From the NCBI GenBank assembly GCA_965267185.1, contig OZ253937.1, positions 1 to 64,000 on the forward strand: a stretch of DNA of 64,000 nt. The letters are read 5' to 3'. The position numbers were made by a program, and so were the translations under genes. Below the pieces are notes generated by a model that worked only from the letters and a program-made list of their open reading frames with translations, ran no database searches and was not told the origin of the DNA. This stretch comes from G965267185 sp965267185. GTDB lineage: Bacteria; Pseudomonadota; Alphaproteobacteria; UBA6615. Positions 34,149 to 42,249 of this stretch are shown here, piece by piece; position 1 is the stretch's first letter; every line of letters starts with the position of its first letter.

Positions 34149-34892
34149 ATGACCCATGTGATCGACGAAAGCCCGGCCCGGAAGTGGACGGGGCTGGCGA
34201 AGAAAATCATCCCGCTGGTGATTCTGGCGGTGCTGGTTTGGGCGTTTTTCCATTTTGACGGCGACACCTACCTGATGGTGGAGACGCTATCGGACAACCG
34301 GCACGCGCTGATGGGCTTCGTGCATGAGCGGATGGTGCTGTCGGTGGTGCTGTTCCTGGCGGCGTACACGCTGGCGACGGCGACGGCGGTGCCGGGCGCG
34401 GCGGTGCTGACCATCGCCGGCGGATTCCTGTTCGGCATCGCGTTCGGCACCCTGTGGGTGCTGATCGGGGCGACGGCGGGGGCGACGATCCTGTTCCTGA
34501 TGGCGCGGACGATCTTCGCCGACGCGCTGCGGGCCAAGGCGGGGCCGTTCCTCCAGAAGATGGAAGCCGGGTTCAAGGAGAACGCGTTCAGCTACCTGCT
34601 GTCGCTGCGGCTGGTGCCGCTGTTTCCGTTTTTCCTGATCAACATCGTACCGGCATTCCTCGGGGTGACGATCCGGCAATACGTGCTGGCGACGGCGCTG
34701 GGCATTCTGCCGGGGGTGTTCGTGTACGCGTCGATCGGCGCCGGGCTGGGCAGCGTGTTCGACATGATGATGGAATTCAGTCTGAAGAACGCGGTGACGC
34801 CGGAGATCATTATCGCGCTGGTGTCGCTGTCGGTGTTGTCGCTGGCGCCGGCGGTGTACAAAAGGATCAAAGCCCGGCGGGCGGCCGCCTAA
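34149..34892 (+). CDS. TVP38/TMEM64 family membrane protein
   Basis: This 247-residue protein has about five transmembrane segments, the first at residues 18-36. The core motif is AGGFLFGIAFGTLWVLIGATAGATILFLMAR, shown here in overlapping parts, and the second half has LRLVPLFPFFLINIVPAFLG. It is related to the protein at 27947 but diverged. The function of the family is membrane transport or lipid handling, unresolved in bacteria. It is followed 44 bases later by an oxidoreductase gene. Confidence 0.86.
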   Translation: MTHVIDESPARKWTGLAKKIIPLVILAVLVWAFFHFDGDTYLMVETLSDNRHALMGFVHERMVLSVVLFLAAYTLATATAVPGAAVLTIAGGFLFGIAFGTLWVLIGATAGATILFLMARTIFADALRAKAGPFLQKMEAGFKENAFSYLLSLRLVPLFPFFLINIVPAFLGVTIRQYVLATALGILPGVFVYASIGAGLGSVFDMMMEFSLKNAVTPEIIIALVSLSVLSLAPAVYKRIKARRAAA

Positions 34893-34936
34893 AGGAGCGC
34901 GCCGACCCGCCGGACACACGGTTCGGGGGTAGGCGC

Positions 34937-35974
34937 GTGAGTGAGCGGACAAAAGTTGCGGTGGTCGGCTGCGGGTTCTTTTCGCAGAACCACCTGCATT
35001 CCTGGAAACAACTGGCGGACCAAGGCGTCGACCTGGTGGCGGTGGCCGACCTGGACGGCGGCAAGGCGAAGGCGGCGGCCGAGCAACACGGCGCCGCCGC
35101 GTGGTACGACAACGCCGAGGCGATGATCGCGGCGGGCGGGATCGACCTGATCGACATCGTGACACAGGTGGGGACGCACAACGGGCTGGTCAGCGCGGCG
35201 GTGGGCGCGGGGATCGCGACCATCGTGCAGAAGCCGTTCGGGCTCGACCTCGACGACTGCCGGTCGATGGTGACGACGGCGGACAAGGCCGGGGTGTTCC
35301 TGGCGGTGCACGAGAACTTCCGGTTTCAGAAGCCGAACCTGATGGTGATCGACGCGCTGGCGTCGGGGGCGATCGGGACGCCGACGTGGGCGCGGATCAG
35401 CTTCCGCACCGGGTACGACGTGTACGCGGGGCAGCCGTACCTGATGACCGAGGAACGGTTCATCGTCTCCGACCTGGGGGTGCATACCCTGGACCTGGCG
35501 CGGGTGTTCCTGGGCGAGGTTGAGCAGGTGAGCGCGGCGTTGCAGCGGCGCAACGCCGACATCGTCGGCGAGGACACAGCGACGATCGTGCTGCGGCACG
35601 GGTCAGGCGCGGTGTCGGTGGTGGACTTTACCTACGGCTGCCGGTCGCAGCCGGACCTGTTCCCGGAGACCCTGCTGGAGATCGAGGGGTCGACGGGGGG
35701 TATTCGGGTCGGGCCCGGGCCGATGGTCGAGGTGACCTCGGACGGCGAGATGACGGCGGAAAGCGGCGACGTGGCGGTGCTCGATTGGGCGGCGAAGCCG
35801 TGGCACGTGATCCAGGAAAGCGTGTTCCGGACCTGCGAACACATTCACCAGCGGTTCAAGGCCGGGGTGACGGCGGACATCTCGGGCGCCGACAACCTGA
35901 AGACCTATGCGTTGGCCGAGGCGGCATACGAGTCGGCAGCGGCCGGCGGGGTGCCGGTGGCGCCGCGGGCCTAA
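34937..35974 (+). CDS. Gfo/Idh/MocA family oxidoreductase
   Basis: The GTG start at 34937 gives 345 residues. The N-terminal Rossmann domain starts KVAVVGCGFFSQNHLHSW, with the family EKP-like motif as QKPFGLD (about residue 98-104) and DLGVHTLDL later as the catalytic Asp/His region. Such enzymes oxidise or reduce sugars, inositols and related polyols using NAD(P). The canonical Glu of EKP is Gln here. The substrate is unknown. Confidence 0.9.
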   Translation: MSERTKVAVVGCGFFSQNHLHSWKQLADQGVDLVAVADLDGGKAKAAAEQHGAAAWYDNAEAMIAAGGIDLIDIVTQVGTHNGLVSAAVGAGIATIVQKPFGLDLDDCRSMVTTADKAGVFLAVHENFRFQKPNLMVIDALASGAIGTPTWARISFRTGYDVYAGQPYLMTEERFIVSDLGVHTLDLARVFLGEVEQVSAALQRRNADIVGEDTATIVLRHGSGAVSVVDFTYGCRSQPDLFPETLLEIEGSTGGIRVGPGPMVEVTSDGEMTAESGDVAVLDWAAKPWHVIQESVFRTCEHIHQRFKAGVTADISGADNLKTYALAEAAYESAAAGGVPVAPRA

Positions 35975-36210
35975 GAGTCCGGGGGGCGGCAGACCTTGCA
36001 GGCGCGGTAGCCGGCGGCGCGGGCGTCGGCGGCGGTGGCGAAGAACACGCGGTGTTTGACGTAGTGGCCTTTGGCAATCCAGCGCAGGGCGCCGGGGCAG
36101 TCGAGGCGGCCGTAGATCTTGGTGCGGCGGTGGCCGCCGACCGTGCCGGGCGTCGGGCTTCGGTACGGTTTGCCGTCGCGGCCGATGAGGGTGTAGGTGC
36201 GCTGTGCCAT
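35971..36210 (-). CDS. Stand-alone Ada-type metal-binding domain protein
   Basis: This 79-residue protein resembles only the N-terminal zinc domain of Ada: YGRLDCPGALRW, then HRVFFATAADARAAGYRACKVCRP. Three of the four zinc cysteines (one in DCPG, two in CKVC) are visible; the second cysteine of the first pair is not. No methyltransferase domain is attached, so DNA phosphotriester repair is doubtful. It overlaps the end of the converging oxidoreductase gene by 4 bases. Confidence 0.8.
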   Translation of the reverse strand: MAQRTYTLIGRDGKPYRSPTPGTVGGHRRTKIYGRLDCPGALRWIAKGHYVKHRVFFATAADARAAGYRACKVCRPPDS

Positions 36211-36253
36211 GGGTGGGTTGTAATGGCGTTAGGCGGCGGGGAGAATACGGGGG

Positions 36254-36577
36254 ATGGCCGAGACCCGCGAACCGCGCAAACCGCACGATCTTGGTGGCCT
36301 GGCGGGTGGGCCGGTCGATCAACACGAGCATGTGCTGAACTTTTGGGAATGGCGGGTCGACGCGCTGATCCGGCTGCTGTTCGCCAAGGGTCTGGTGCAC
36401 GATTTCGCGGAGATCCGGCGGGCGATCGAAGACCTGCGGCCGGACGTCTATGACACCCTGAGCTACTACGAGCGGTGGGCGGCGTCGGCGGCGACGCTGC
36501 TGGTGGAAAAAGGCGTGCTGACCGAGGACGAGATCGCGGCGCGGATCGCGGCGATCAAGGCGCGGGGGTCGGCATGA
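36254..36577 (+). CDS. Nitrile hydratase beta-subunit N-terminal-like / thiocyanate hydrolase beta-like subunit
   Basis: This 107-residue protein begins with the HDLGGLAGGP motif of nitrile hydratase beta subunits and the following helices (FWEWRVDALIRLLFAKGLV; DTLSYYERWAASAATLLVEKGVLTEDEI). It stops where a normal beta subunit would continue into its barrel domain, which is encoded separately by the next, ATGA-overlapping gene. This matches the split design of thiocyanate hydrolase (ScnB). Confidence 0.85.
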   Translation: MAETREPRKPHDLGGLAGGPVDQHEHVLNFWEWRVDALIRLLFAKGLVHDFAEIRRAIEDLRPDVYDTLSYYERWAASAATLLVEKGVLTEDEIAARIAAIKARGSA

Positions 36578-36861
36578 CGGCGCGGTTCGCGTTGGGCGAA
36601 CGCGTGCGGATCGCCGACCGGGCGGAGCCGCGGCATAACCGGACGCCGACCTATGTGCGCGGGCGGACGGGTGTGATCGCGCGGATCTGCCCGGCGTTCG
36701 GCGAGCCGGAGGTGCTGGCGTACGGCGGCGACGCGGCGGCGATACCGCTGTATCGGGTGCGTCTGGCGCAGCGCGAGGTGTGGCCCGACTACGGCGGGGC
36801 GACGCAGGATCATTTGGAGATCGAGGTGTTCGAGCATTGGCTCGAACCGGTGGGAGGCTAA
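36574..36861 (+). CDS. Nitrile hydratase beta-subunit C-terminal-like / thiocyanate hydrolase alpha-like subunit
   Basis: This 95-residue protein forms the SH3-like barrel of nitrile hydratase beta subunits: FALGERVRIADRAEP, GRTGVIARICPAFG, LYRVRLAQREVW, then DHLEIEVFEHWLEP. It starts inside the stop of the N-terminal-half gene and ends 3 bases before the metal-binding subunit. The order N-half, C-half, metal subunit is that of scnB-scnA-scnC. Confidence 0.86.
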   Translation: MTARFALGERVRIADRAEPRHNRTPTYVRGRTGVIARICPAFGEPEVLAYGGDAAAIPLYRVRLAQREVWPDYGGATQDHLEIEVFEHWLEPVGG

Positions 36862-36864
36862 GCC

Positions 36865-37470
36865 ATGGCGCATGTGCATCCGCCGCAGCCCGACGACCCG
36901 GAGCCGTCGACCTACCACGAGTTTCTGGGGGTGGCGCTGCGCGAACTGCTGATCGAAAAAGGCGTGTTCGACGCCGCGGAGGAACGGGCGCAGATCGAGG
37001 CGCTACAGGCGGCGTCGCCGGCGAACGGGGCGCAGATCTGCGCGCGGGCGTGGGTCGACCCGGCGTTCAAGGCGCGGCTGCTGGCGGACGCGGACGCGGC
37101 GATCGCCGAACTGGGGCTGTCGGCGACGTTTCCGCTGATCGTGCTGGAGAACCGGCCGGGGGTGCACAACGTCATCGTGTGTACGCTGTGTTCGTGCTAC
37201 CCGCGGTCGCTGCTGGGGCCGCAGCCGGCCTGGTACAAGAGCGGCAACTACCGGGCGCGGGTGGTGGCCGAGCCACGGGCGGTGCTGGCGGAATTCGGGA
37301 CCGAGATCGACGCCGACACGGAAGTCGTGGTGCACGATTCAACGGCGGAGATGCGCTACATGGTGCTGCCGGAGCGGCCAGCGGGGACGGACGGCTGGGA
37401 CGAGGCGCGGCTGGCCGATTTGGTGACGCGGGACGCGCTGATCGGGGTGTGCCGGGCGCGGGCGCCCTAG
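36865..37470 (+). CDS. Cobalt-type nitrile hydratase alpha / thiocyanate hydrolase gamma-like catalytic subunit
   Basis: This 201-residue subunit has the metal claw VCTLCSCYP (Cys106, Cys109, Cys111). The Thr after the first Cys marks the cobalt type; the second and third cysteines are oxidised to sulfinic and sulfenic acid in the family. The next residues read RSLLG where nitrile hydratases have a WPVLG-like segment. The later GTDGWDEARLADLVTRD block is also conserved. It would hydrate a nitrile or thiocyanate. No activator gene is adjacent; the COG0523 GTPase at 14396 is a distant candidate. Confidence 0.9.
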   Translation: MAHVHPPQPDDPEPSTYHEFLGVALRELLIEKGVFDAAEERAQIEALQAASPANGAQICARAWVDPAFKARLLADADAAIAELGLSATFPLIVLENRPGVHNVIVCTLCSCYPRSLLGPQPAWYKSGNYRARVVAEPRAVLAEFGTEIDADTEVVVHDSTAEMRYMVLPERPAGTDGWDEARLADLVTRDALIGVCRARAP

Positions 37471-37520
37471 TGCCGCGCCGGCGGGGGGTGCATGAGAATT
37501 GAGCAGGTTTTCCAGGTTTG

Positions 37521-37533
37521 CCCAAAACTTGGG
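37521..37533. promoter_or_regulatory. Small inverted repeat upstream of BMP-family gene
   Basis: CCCAA-AAC-TTGGG is a perfect 5-bp inverted repeat in the 153-base gap before the BMP gene. It is short and may be chance; it is noted as a possible operator. Confidence 0.25.
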
Positions 37534-37623
37534 TCGCGACGGGGCGCGGGGGGCGGCGAATCCCGGTGATTGGTGGCATGGGCTTTGCGTGGATTTAGGG
37601 ACCGAACACCAGGGAGCAAAAGA

Positions 37624-38691
37624 ATGATCAAGAAACTGTTGGGCGCGGCGCTGGCGATCAGTGCCGTTGCCGGGGTGGCGATGGCCGAGGACAAGATGAA
37701 GGTCGGCTTCGTCTACGTCGGGCCGATCGGCGACCATGGCTGGACTTATCAACACGACCAAGGGCGGCTTGCGCTGGAGGCGGCGCTGGGCGACCAGGTG
37801 GAGACGACGTTCATCGAGAACGTCGCCGAAGGGGCCGACGCGGAACGGGTGATCGCGCAGATGGCCGAGGCCGGGATGGACATGATCTTCACGACGTCGT
37901 TCGGGTACATGAACCCGACCGTGAAGGTGGCGAAGGATTTTCCGGACATCCGGTTCGAGCATGCGACGGGCTACAAGCGCGGCGACAACGTGACGACGTA
38001 CTTGTCGACGACCTATGAGGGCCGTTACGTCTCCGGCTTTCTGGCGGCCAACGTCAGCGAGAGCGGCAAGGTCGGCTACATCGCGTCGTTCCCGATCCCG
38101 GAAGTGATCCGCGACATCAACGCGGTGATGCTGGGCATGCAGCGGGTGCGGCCGGACATGGAGCTGAAGATCGTCTGGGTCAACACGTGGTTCGACCCGG
38201 CGACGGAAGCCGACGCGGCGACGGTGCTGATCGACCAGGGGGTCGACGTGATCATCCAGCATACGGACAGCCCGGCGGCGATGCAGATCGCCGAGGAGAA
38301 AGGCATCTGGGCAGTCGGCCAGGCGTCGGACATGCGGGCGTTCGGGCCGAACGCGCACTTGATCTCGGTGGTCAACGACTGGGGGCCCTACTACATCGAT
38401 CAGGTCAAGGCGGCGATGGACGGCAGTTGGGGCGTGCGCGACTATTGGGGCGGCATGGCGGAAGACGTGATCCAGGTGATCGGGTTCAACGACAAGATCC
38501 CGGCCGACGTGGTGGCGGAGGCGGAGAGCATTATCGCCGGCATCAAGGACGGCAGCTTCCACCCGTTCACCGGGCCGATCCGTAACCAAGCCGGCGAGGA
38601 GGTGTTGGCGGACGGCGCGACCTTCAGCAACGAGGAATTGGCGGCGATGAACTACTACATCGAGGGCATCGACGCGCCGTTCCCGAAATGA
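37624..38691 (+). CDS. BMP family ABC transporter substrate-binding protein
   Basis: The ATG at 37624 (AGGGAG upstream) gives 355 residues with a Sec signal peptide (KKLLGAALAISAVAGVAMA). The mature protein starts KVGFVYVGPIGDHGWTYQHDQG, the classical BmpA/PnrA start, and includes FTTSFGYMNPT and TDSPAAMQIAEEKG. This family binds purine nucleosides or related compounds in the periplasm. It is not lipidated here. No permease or ATPase is nearby; instead its stop overlaps an oxygenase gene. Confidence 0.9.
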   Translation: MIKKLLGAALAISAVAGVAMAEDKMKVGFVYVGPIGDHGWTYQHDQGRLALEAALGDQVETTFIENVAEGADAERVIAQMAEAGMDMIFTTSFGYMNPTVKVAKDFPDIRFEHATGYKRGDNVTTYLSTTYEGRYVSGFLAANVSESGKVGYIASFPIPEVIRDINAVMLGMQRVRPDMELKIVWVNTWFDPATEADAATVLIDQGVDVIIQHTDSPAAMQIAEEKGIWAVGQASDMRAFGPNAHLISVVNDWGPYYIDQVKAAMDGSWGVRDYWGGMAEDVIQVIGFNDKIPADVVAEAESIIAGIKDGSFHPFTGPIRNQAGEEVLADGATFSNEELAAMNYYIEGIDAPFPK

Positions 38692-39644
38692 GCGAGCGGC
38701 TCCCGCTGATCGACGTCGGGGCGCTGGGGTCCACGGACCCCAGCGACTGGCGCGGGGTGGCGGCCGAGATCGACACGGCGCTGCGCGAGTGGGGCTTCCT
38801 GTACATCGTCAACCACGGGATCAGCGGCGCGCAGATTGCCAAGGCGTTCGGCTTGGCGCGGTCGCTGTTCGACTTGCCGCTGGCGGACAAACAGGCGATC
38901 GACATCCAAGGGTCGAAGTGGCACCACGGCTGGGGCGGTGTCGGGGTCGAGCAGCTGGAAGACGGGTTGCCGGGGGACCTCAAGGAGAGCTTCGACATGG
39001 GGCGGCACCTTGAGGAAGACCATCCGCTGACCCAGCGGGGGCTGATGGTGTACGGGCCGAACCAGTACCCGGACATTCCGGGCTGGCGGGCGGCGGTGGA
39101 CGAACACTACGAACTGACGCTGGCGCTGGGGTTGCGGATGCTGGGGGCGGTGGCGGTGGCGCTCGACCTGCCGCCCGACTTTTTCGCGCGGCGGTTCGAG
39201 GCGACGGTGTCGGTGCTGCGGTTCCTGCACTACCCGCCGGCGACGGAGCGGACGTCCGAGGCGCAGCTGGGTGCCGGGGTGCACAGCGACTATGGGTGCA
39301 TGACGCTGCTGGCGCAGGATGCCATCGGCGGCCTGCAGGTGCTGTCGCCGACGGGACAATGGATCGACGCGACGCCGGTCGACGGGGCCTACGTCGTCAA
39401 CATCGGCGACATGATGGCGCTGTGGACCAACGACCGGTACCGGGCGACCAAGCACCGGGTGTTGAGCGCGGCGACGGCGGACCGGTATTCGATGCCGTTT
39501 TTCGTCGAGCCGGACTACGACACCCATGTGGAGGTGCTGCCGTCGTGCGTCGCGGCCGGCGAGCGGCCGCGCTACGACCCGGTGGTCAGCGGCGAGTACC
39601 TGATGTCGCGGTTCGCGGCGACGTACGAGCATGTGACGGCATAG
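38688..39644 (+). CDS. 2-oxoglutarate/Fe(II)-dependent dioxygenase, isopenicillin N synthase family
   Basis: This 318-residue enzyme has the DIOX_N start (LPLIDVGALGS...WGFLYIVNHGIS) and the double-stranded beta helix with metal ligands His199-x-Asp201 (HSDYG) and His256 (KHRVLS), plus RYSMPFF (Arg266, Ser268) for the co-substrate carboxylate. It could hydroxylate, demethylate or cleave a small molecule. ATGA overlap with the binding-protein stop indicates coupled synthesis and suggests that the imported ligand, perhaps a purine or pyrimidine, is its substrate. That is inferred. Confidence 0.9.
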   Translation: MSERLPLIDVGALGSTDPSDWRGVAAEIDTALREWGFLYIVNHGISGAQIAKAFGLARSLFDLPLADKQAIDIQGSKWHHGWGGVGVEQLEDGLPGDLKESFDMGRHLEEDHPLTQRGLMVYGPNQYPDIPGWRAAVDEHYELTLALGLRMLGAVAVALDLPPDFFARRFEATVSVLRFLHYPPATERTSEAQLGAGVHSDYGCMTLLAQDAIGGLQVLSPTGQWIDATPVDGAYVVNIGDMMALWTNDRYRATKHRVLSAATADRYSMPFFVEPDYDTHVEVLPSCVAAGERPRYDPVVSGEYLMSRFAATYEHVTA

Positions 39645-39657
39645 GCGGAAGCGGGAT

Positions 39658-39837
39658 ATGGACGGCGACGACGACCGGGAACTGAAATTGTTGCGGCTGT
39701 CGCTGGATCAGCGGCTGGGCTGGGTGGCGGCGCAGAAGGCGAGCGGCTACGCCTGCCCGGTGATCGACATCCAGACCGGGCGGACCTTGATCGAGGGGCG
39801 GCCGGGCAACCCGAAGGACGGGCTGGTCCGGCACTAG
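39658..39837 (+). CDS. Small protein of unknown function, 59 residues
   Basis: The frame starts MDGDDDRELKLLRLSLDQR, is preceded by a purine-rich GGAAGCGGG site and lies 13 bases after the oxygenase stop. It continues through GWVAAQKASGYACPVIDIQ to a TAG at 39835. Composition is protein-like and acidic-basic mixed. No family is recognised. It converges on the methyltransferase gene with 4 bases between stops. Confidence 0.6.
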   Translation: MDGDDDRELKLLRLSLDQRLGWVAAQKASGYACPVIDIQTGRTLIEGRPGNPKDGLVRH

Positions 39838-39841
39838 GCGG

Positions 39842-40639
39842 CTAGGGCTTGGTTGCCGTCACGATCAAGGCGGGGTGGGCGAAGCGGACGGACCCGTCGG
39901 GTTGGACGAAGGGTTTGAGGTCGGTGGCGGCGGCGGCCTTGAGTTCCGCGTACTGGGCGTCATCGATCATGTCGGCGAGGGTCCAGCCCTTGACGTCGGT
40001 GTGGACCCAAGAAGCGATGGACGGAAACGTGGCGACGCCGTCGTGGGTGGCGACCCGGGCGTCGGCGATGCCGGCGTCGGCGAACAATGATTGCAGGGCC
40101 GCGGGGTCGCCGAGGACGTATGGCGCGCGTAGGGCGTCGGCGGCGGTGTCGCCGAACAAGCGCTGGAGGATGTTGACCATTTCGGCGTAGCCGGGGGTGA
40201 CATCGAGGCTGGCCCAGACGGCGACGGCAAGGGTGCCGCCGGGGCGCAGGACGCGCACCATTTCCCGCAAGGCGGCGGCGCGGTCCTCAAAAAACATGAG
40301 GCCGAACTGGCTGACCACGGCGTCGAAGGCGGCGTCGGCGAAGGGCATGGCCTCGGCCTGGCCGAGGCGCCAGTCGACTTGGTCGGACAGGCCTTGGGCG
40401 ACGTCGAGCATGCCTTGGTTGCGGTCGAGGCCGACGACGGCGCCGGCGTCGCCGACGCGGGCGACGGCGTCGCGGGCGAGAACGCCGGTGCCGCAGGCGA
40501 CGTCGAGGACGCGCTGGCCCGGCGCGACGGCGGCGGCGTCGAGCACTGGGCCGGTCCATTGGCCGAACAGGGCGGGGACAAAGAACTGCTCGTAGACCTG
40601 GGCGGCGCTGGCGATGACCTGGCCGGTTTCGGCGTCCAT
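39842..40639 (-). CDS. Class I SAM-dependent methyltransferase (UbiE/ubiquinone-type)
   Basis: The ATG at 40639 has AGGGA upstream and gives 265 residues. The SAM motif I is VLDVACGTGVLARDAV, motif post-I ends VVGLDRNQGML, and FDAVVSQFGLMFF is motif IV. LREMVRVLRPGGTLAV follows, as in the Methyltransf_11 family. The substrate is unknown. It is divergent from the LysR/TolB/TPR regulator gene across 116 bases. Confidence 0.9.
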   Translation of the reverse strand: MDAETGQVIASAAQVYEQFFVPALFGQWTGPVLDAAAVAPGQRVLDVACGTGVLARDAVARVGDAGAVVGLDRNQGMLDVAQGLSDQVDWRLGQAEAMPFADAAFDAVVSQFGLMFFEDRAAALREMVRVLRPGGTLAVAVWASLDVTPGYAEMVNILQRLFGDTAADALRAPYVLGDPAALQSLFADAGIADARVATHDGVATFPSIASWVHTDVKGWTLADMIDDAQYAELKAAAATDLKPFVQPDGSVRFAHPALIVTATKP

Positions 40640-40755
40640 GGTGGGTTCCCTCTCCTGCTTGCGTCCGGCACAGGAAACCGAGGGCGGCGGGTTCCCGGCA
40701 AGATCGAATTGCTCAGGCGCTGGATGAGTGAAACTCATCCACGTAGACTTCGGGG

Positions 40756-42243
40756 ATGGAACGCCTGCCGCCGATCGCCCAACTGCGTGCCTTCGAGTGC
40801 GCGGCGCGGCACTTGAGCTTCAAGAAAGCGGCGGAGGAGCTGGCGGTGACGCCGACGGCGATCAGCCACCACATCCGCGCGCTGGAGGGGTACTTCGGCC
40901 AACCGCTGTTTCACCGGCGGCCGCGGCCGCTGCGGATGACCGAGGCCGGGGCGCGGCTGTTCCCGCGGCTGCGCCACGGCTTCGACCAGATCGCGGCGGC
41001 GGTATCGGGGGTGGGGGAAGCGCCGGCGGCGCTGGCGGCACCGCCCTTCCCGGCCGACAAACCGGTGGTCGCGGTGCTGCCGTTCGTCAATCTGTCGGGC
41101 GACGCGGACCAGAATTACTTCAGCGACGGGTTGAGCGAAGACATCATCACCCTGCTGTCGGCGTGGCGGTCGTTTCCGGTGGTGGCGCGGCACTCGAGCT
41201 TCGTGTTCAGCGAGGCGGCCGGGGACGTGCGGGAGATCGGCGAGCGGCTGGCGGCGGCCTACATCGTGACCGGCAGCGTGCGCAAAGACGGCGAGCGGGT
41301 ACGGGTTTCGGTGCAACTGCTCGACGCGGCGACGGGGCATCACCTGTGGGCCGAGCGGTTCGACGGGGCGCTGGACAACATTTTCGCGATTCAAGACGAC
41401 CTGACGCGGCGGATCGTGTCGTCGGTCGAGCCGGAGATGGAAAAGGCGGAGCGCAACCGGGCGGCGACCAAGCGGGCGGTCAGCCTGACGGCGTGGGACT
41501 ACTATTTGCGCGGGCGGGAGCTGATGCACCGGCTGGTGCCGGACGACAACGCCGAGGCACGGCGGCTGTTCGAACTGGCGATCGCGGCGGACCCGGACTA
41601 CAGCGACCCCCATGCCGGCCTGTCCTACACCTACCAAATGGACATCCTGCTGGAGGTGTGCGCCGACCGGGCGGCGTGGCAGGCACGGTCGCTGGCGATC
41701 GCGCGGCGGGCGGTGGCGCTGGACGGGGCGTCGTCGATCGCCCACTTCGCGCTGAGCGGCGCCTACATCTGGCTTGACCGGCATCAGGAGTCGATCGCGG
41801 AAACGCGGATCGCCGCGGCGCTCAACCCGAGCAACAGCCACGTGTGGCTGGCCTTGGGCAACCGCCTGGACATCGTCGGGCAAGGCGACGAGGGCATCGC
41901 GCTGCTGGAAAGCTCGCTGGCGCGGTATCCGCATCACCCGCTCGCGCACATTTACTACGGGCTGTTGGCGCGGGCGTATATCAACGCGCGGAATTACGAT
42001 AAAGGGTTCGAGGCGTTGCAGGAGGCGGTGCGGCGGCAGCCGGACCACCCGCACACCTACCACCTGTTGGCGATCTGCCTGGGGCACATGGGGCGGGCCG
42101 ACGAGGCGCACGAGGCGGCGCGGCGGTGCGACGGGCTGCACGCCGGGTTCATCGCCAAGCGGGCGTACTGGAACATTTACGTCGACCCGGCGGCCAACGC
42201 GCACCTGACTGACGGGCTGCGGGCCGCCGGTCTGGTGGCCTAA
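40756..42243 (+). CDS. LysR-type HTH fused to TolB/FlgO-like domain and TPR repeats
   Basis: This 495-residue protein has residues 1-65 as a LysR HTH (IAQLRAFECAARHLSFKKAAEEL, TAISHHIRALEGYFG), residues about 100-215 as the PVVAVLPFVNLSGDADQNYFSDGLSEDIIT domain known from CadC-like and adenylate-cyclase-like regulators (quoted here in overlapping parts of the motif), and the rest as TPR repeats (about 245-480). The effector-binding domain of LysR proteins is absent. Usually this TolB/TPR module follows an OmpR-type winged helix or a cyclase. It is divergent from the methyltransferase gene, a likely target. Confidence 0.85.
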   Translation: MERLPPIAQLRAFECAARHLSFKKAAEELAVTPTAISHHIRALEGYFGQPLFHRRPRPLRMTEAGARLFPRLRHGFDQIAAAVSGVGEAPAALAAPPFPADKPVVAVLPFVNLSGDADQNYFSDGLSEDIITLLSAWRSFPVVARHSSFVFSEAAGDVREIGERLAAAYIVTGSVRKDGERVRVSVQLLDAATGHHLWAERFDGALDNIFAIQDDLTRRIVSSVEPEMEKAERNRAATKRAVSLTAWDYYLRGRELMHRLVPDDNAEARRLFELAIAADPDYSDPHAGLSYTYQMDILLEVCADRAAWQARSLAIARRAVALDGASSIAHFALSGAYIWLDRHQESIAETRIAAALNPSNSHVWLALGNRLDIVGQGDEGIALLESSLARYPHHPLAHIYYGLLARAYINARNYDKGFEALQEAVRRQPDHPHTYHLLAICLGHMGRADEAHEAARRCDGLHAGFIAKRAYWNIYVDPAANAHLTDGLRAAGLVA

Positions 42244-42249
42244 GACGCG

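Noticed and set aside
35971..36210. Full Ada DNA-repair protein
   Set aside because: Only the zinc-binding domain is present, one of four cysteines is absent and no methyltransferase domain follows.
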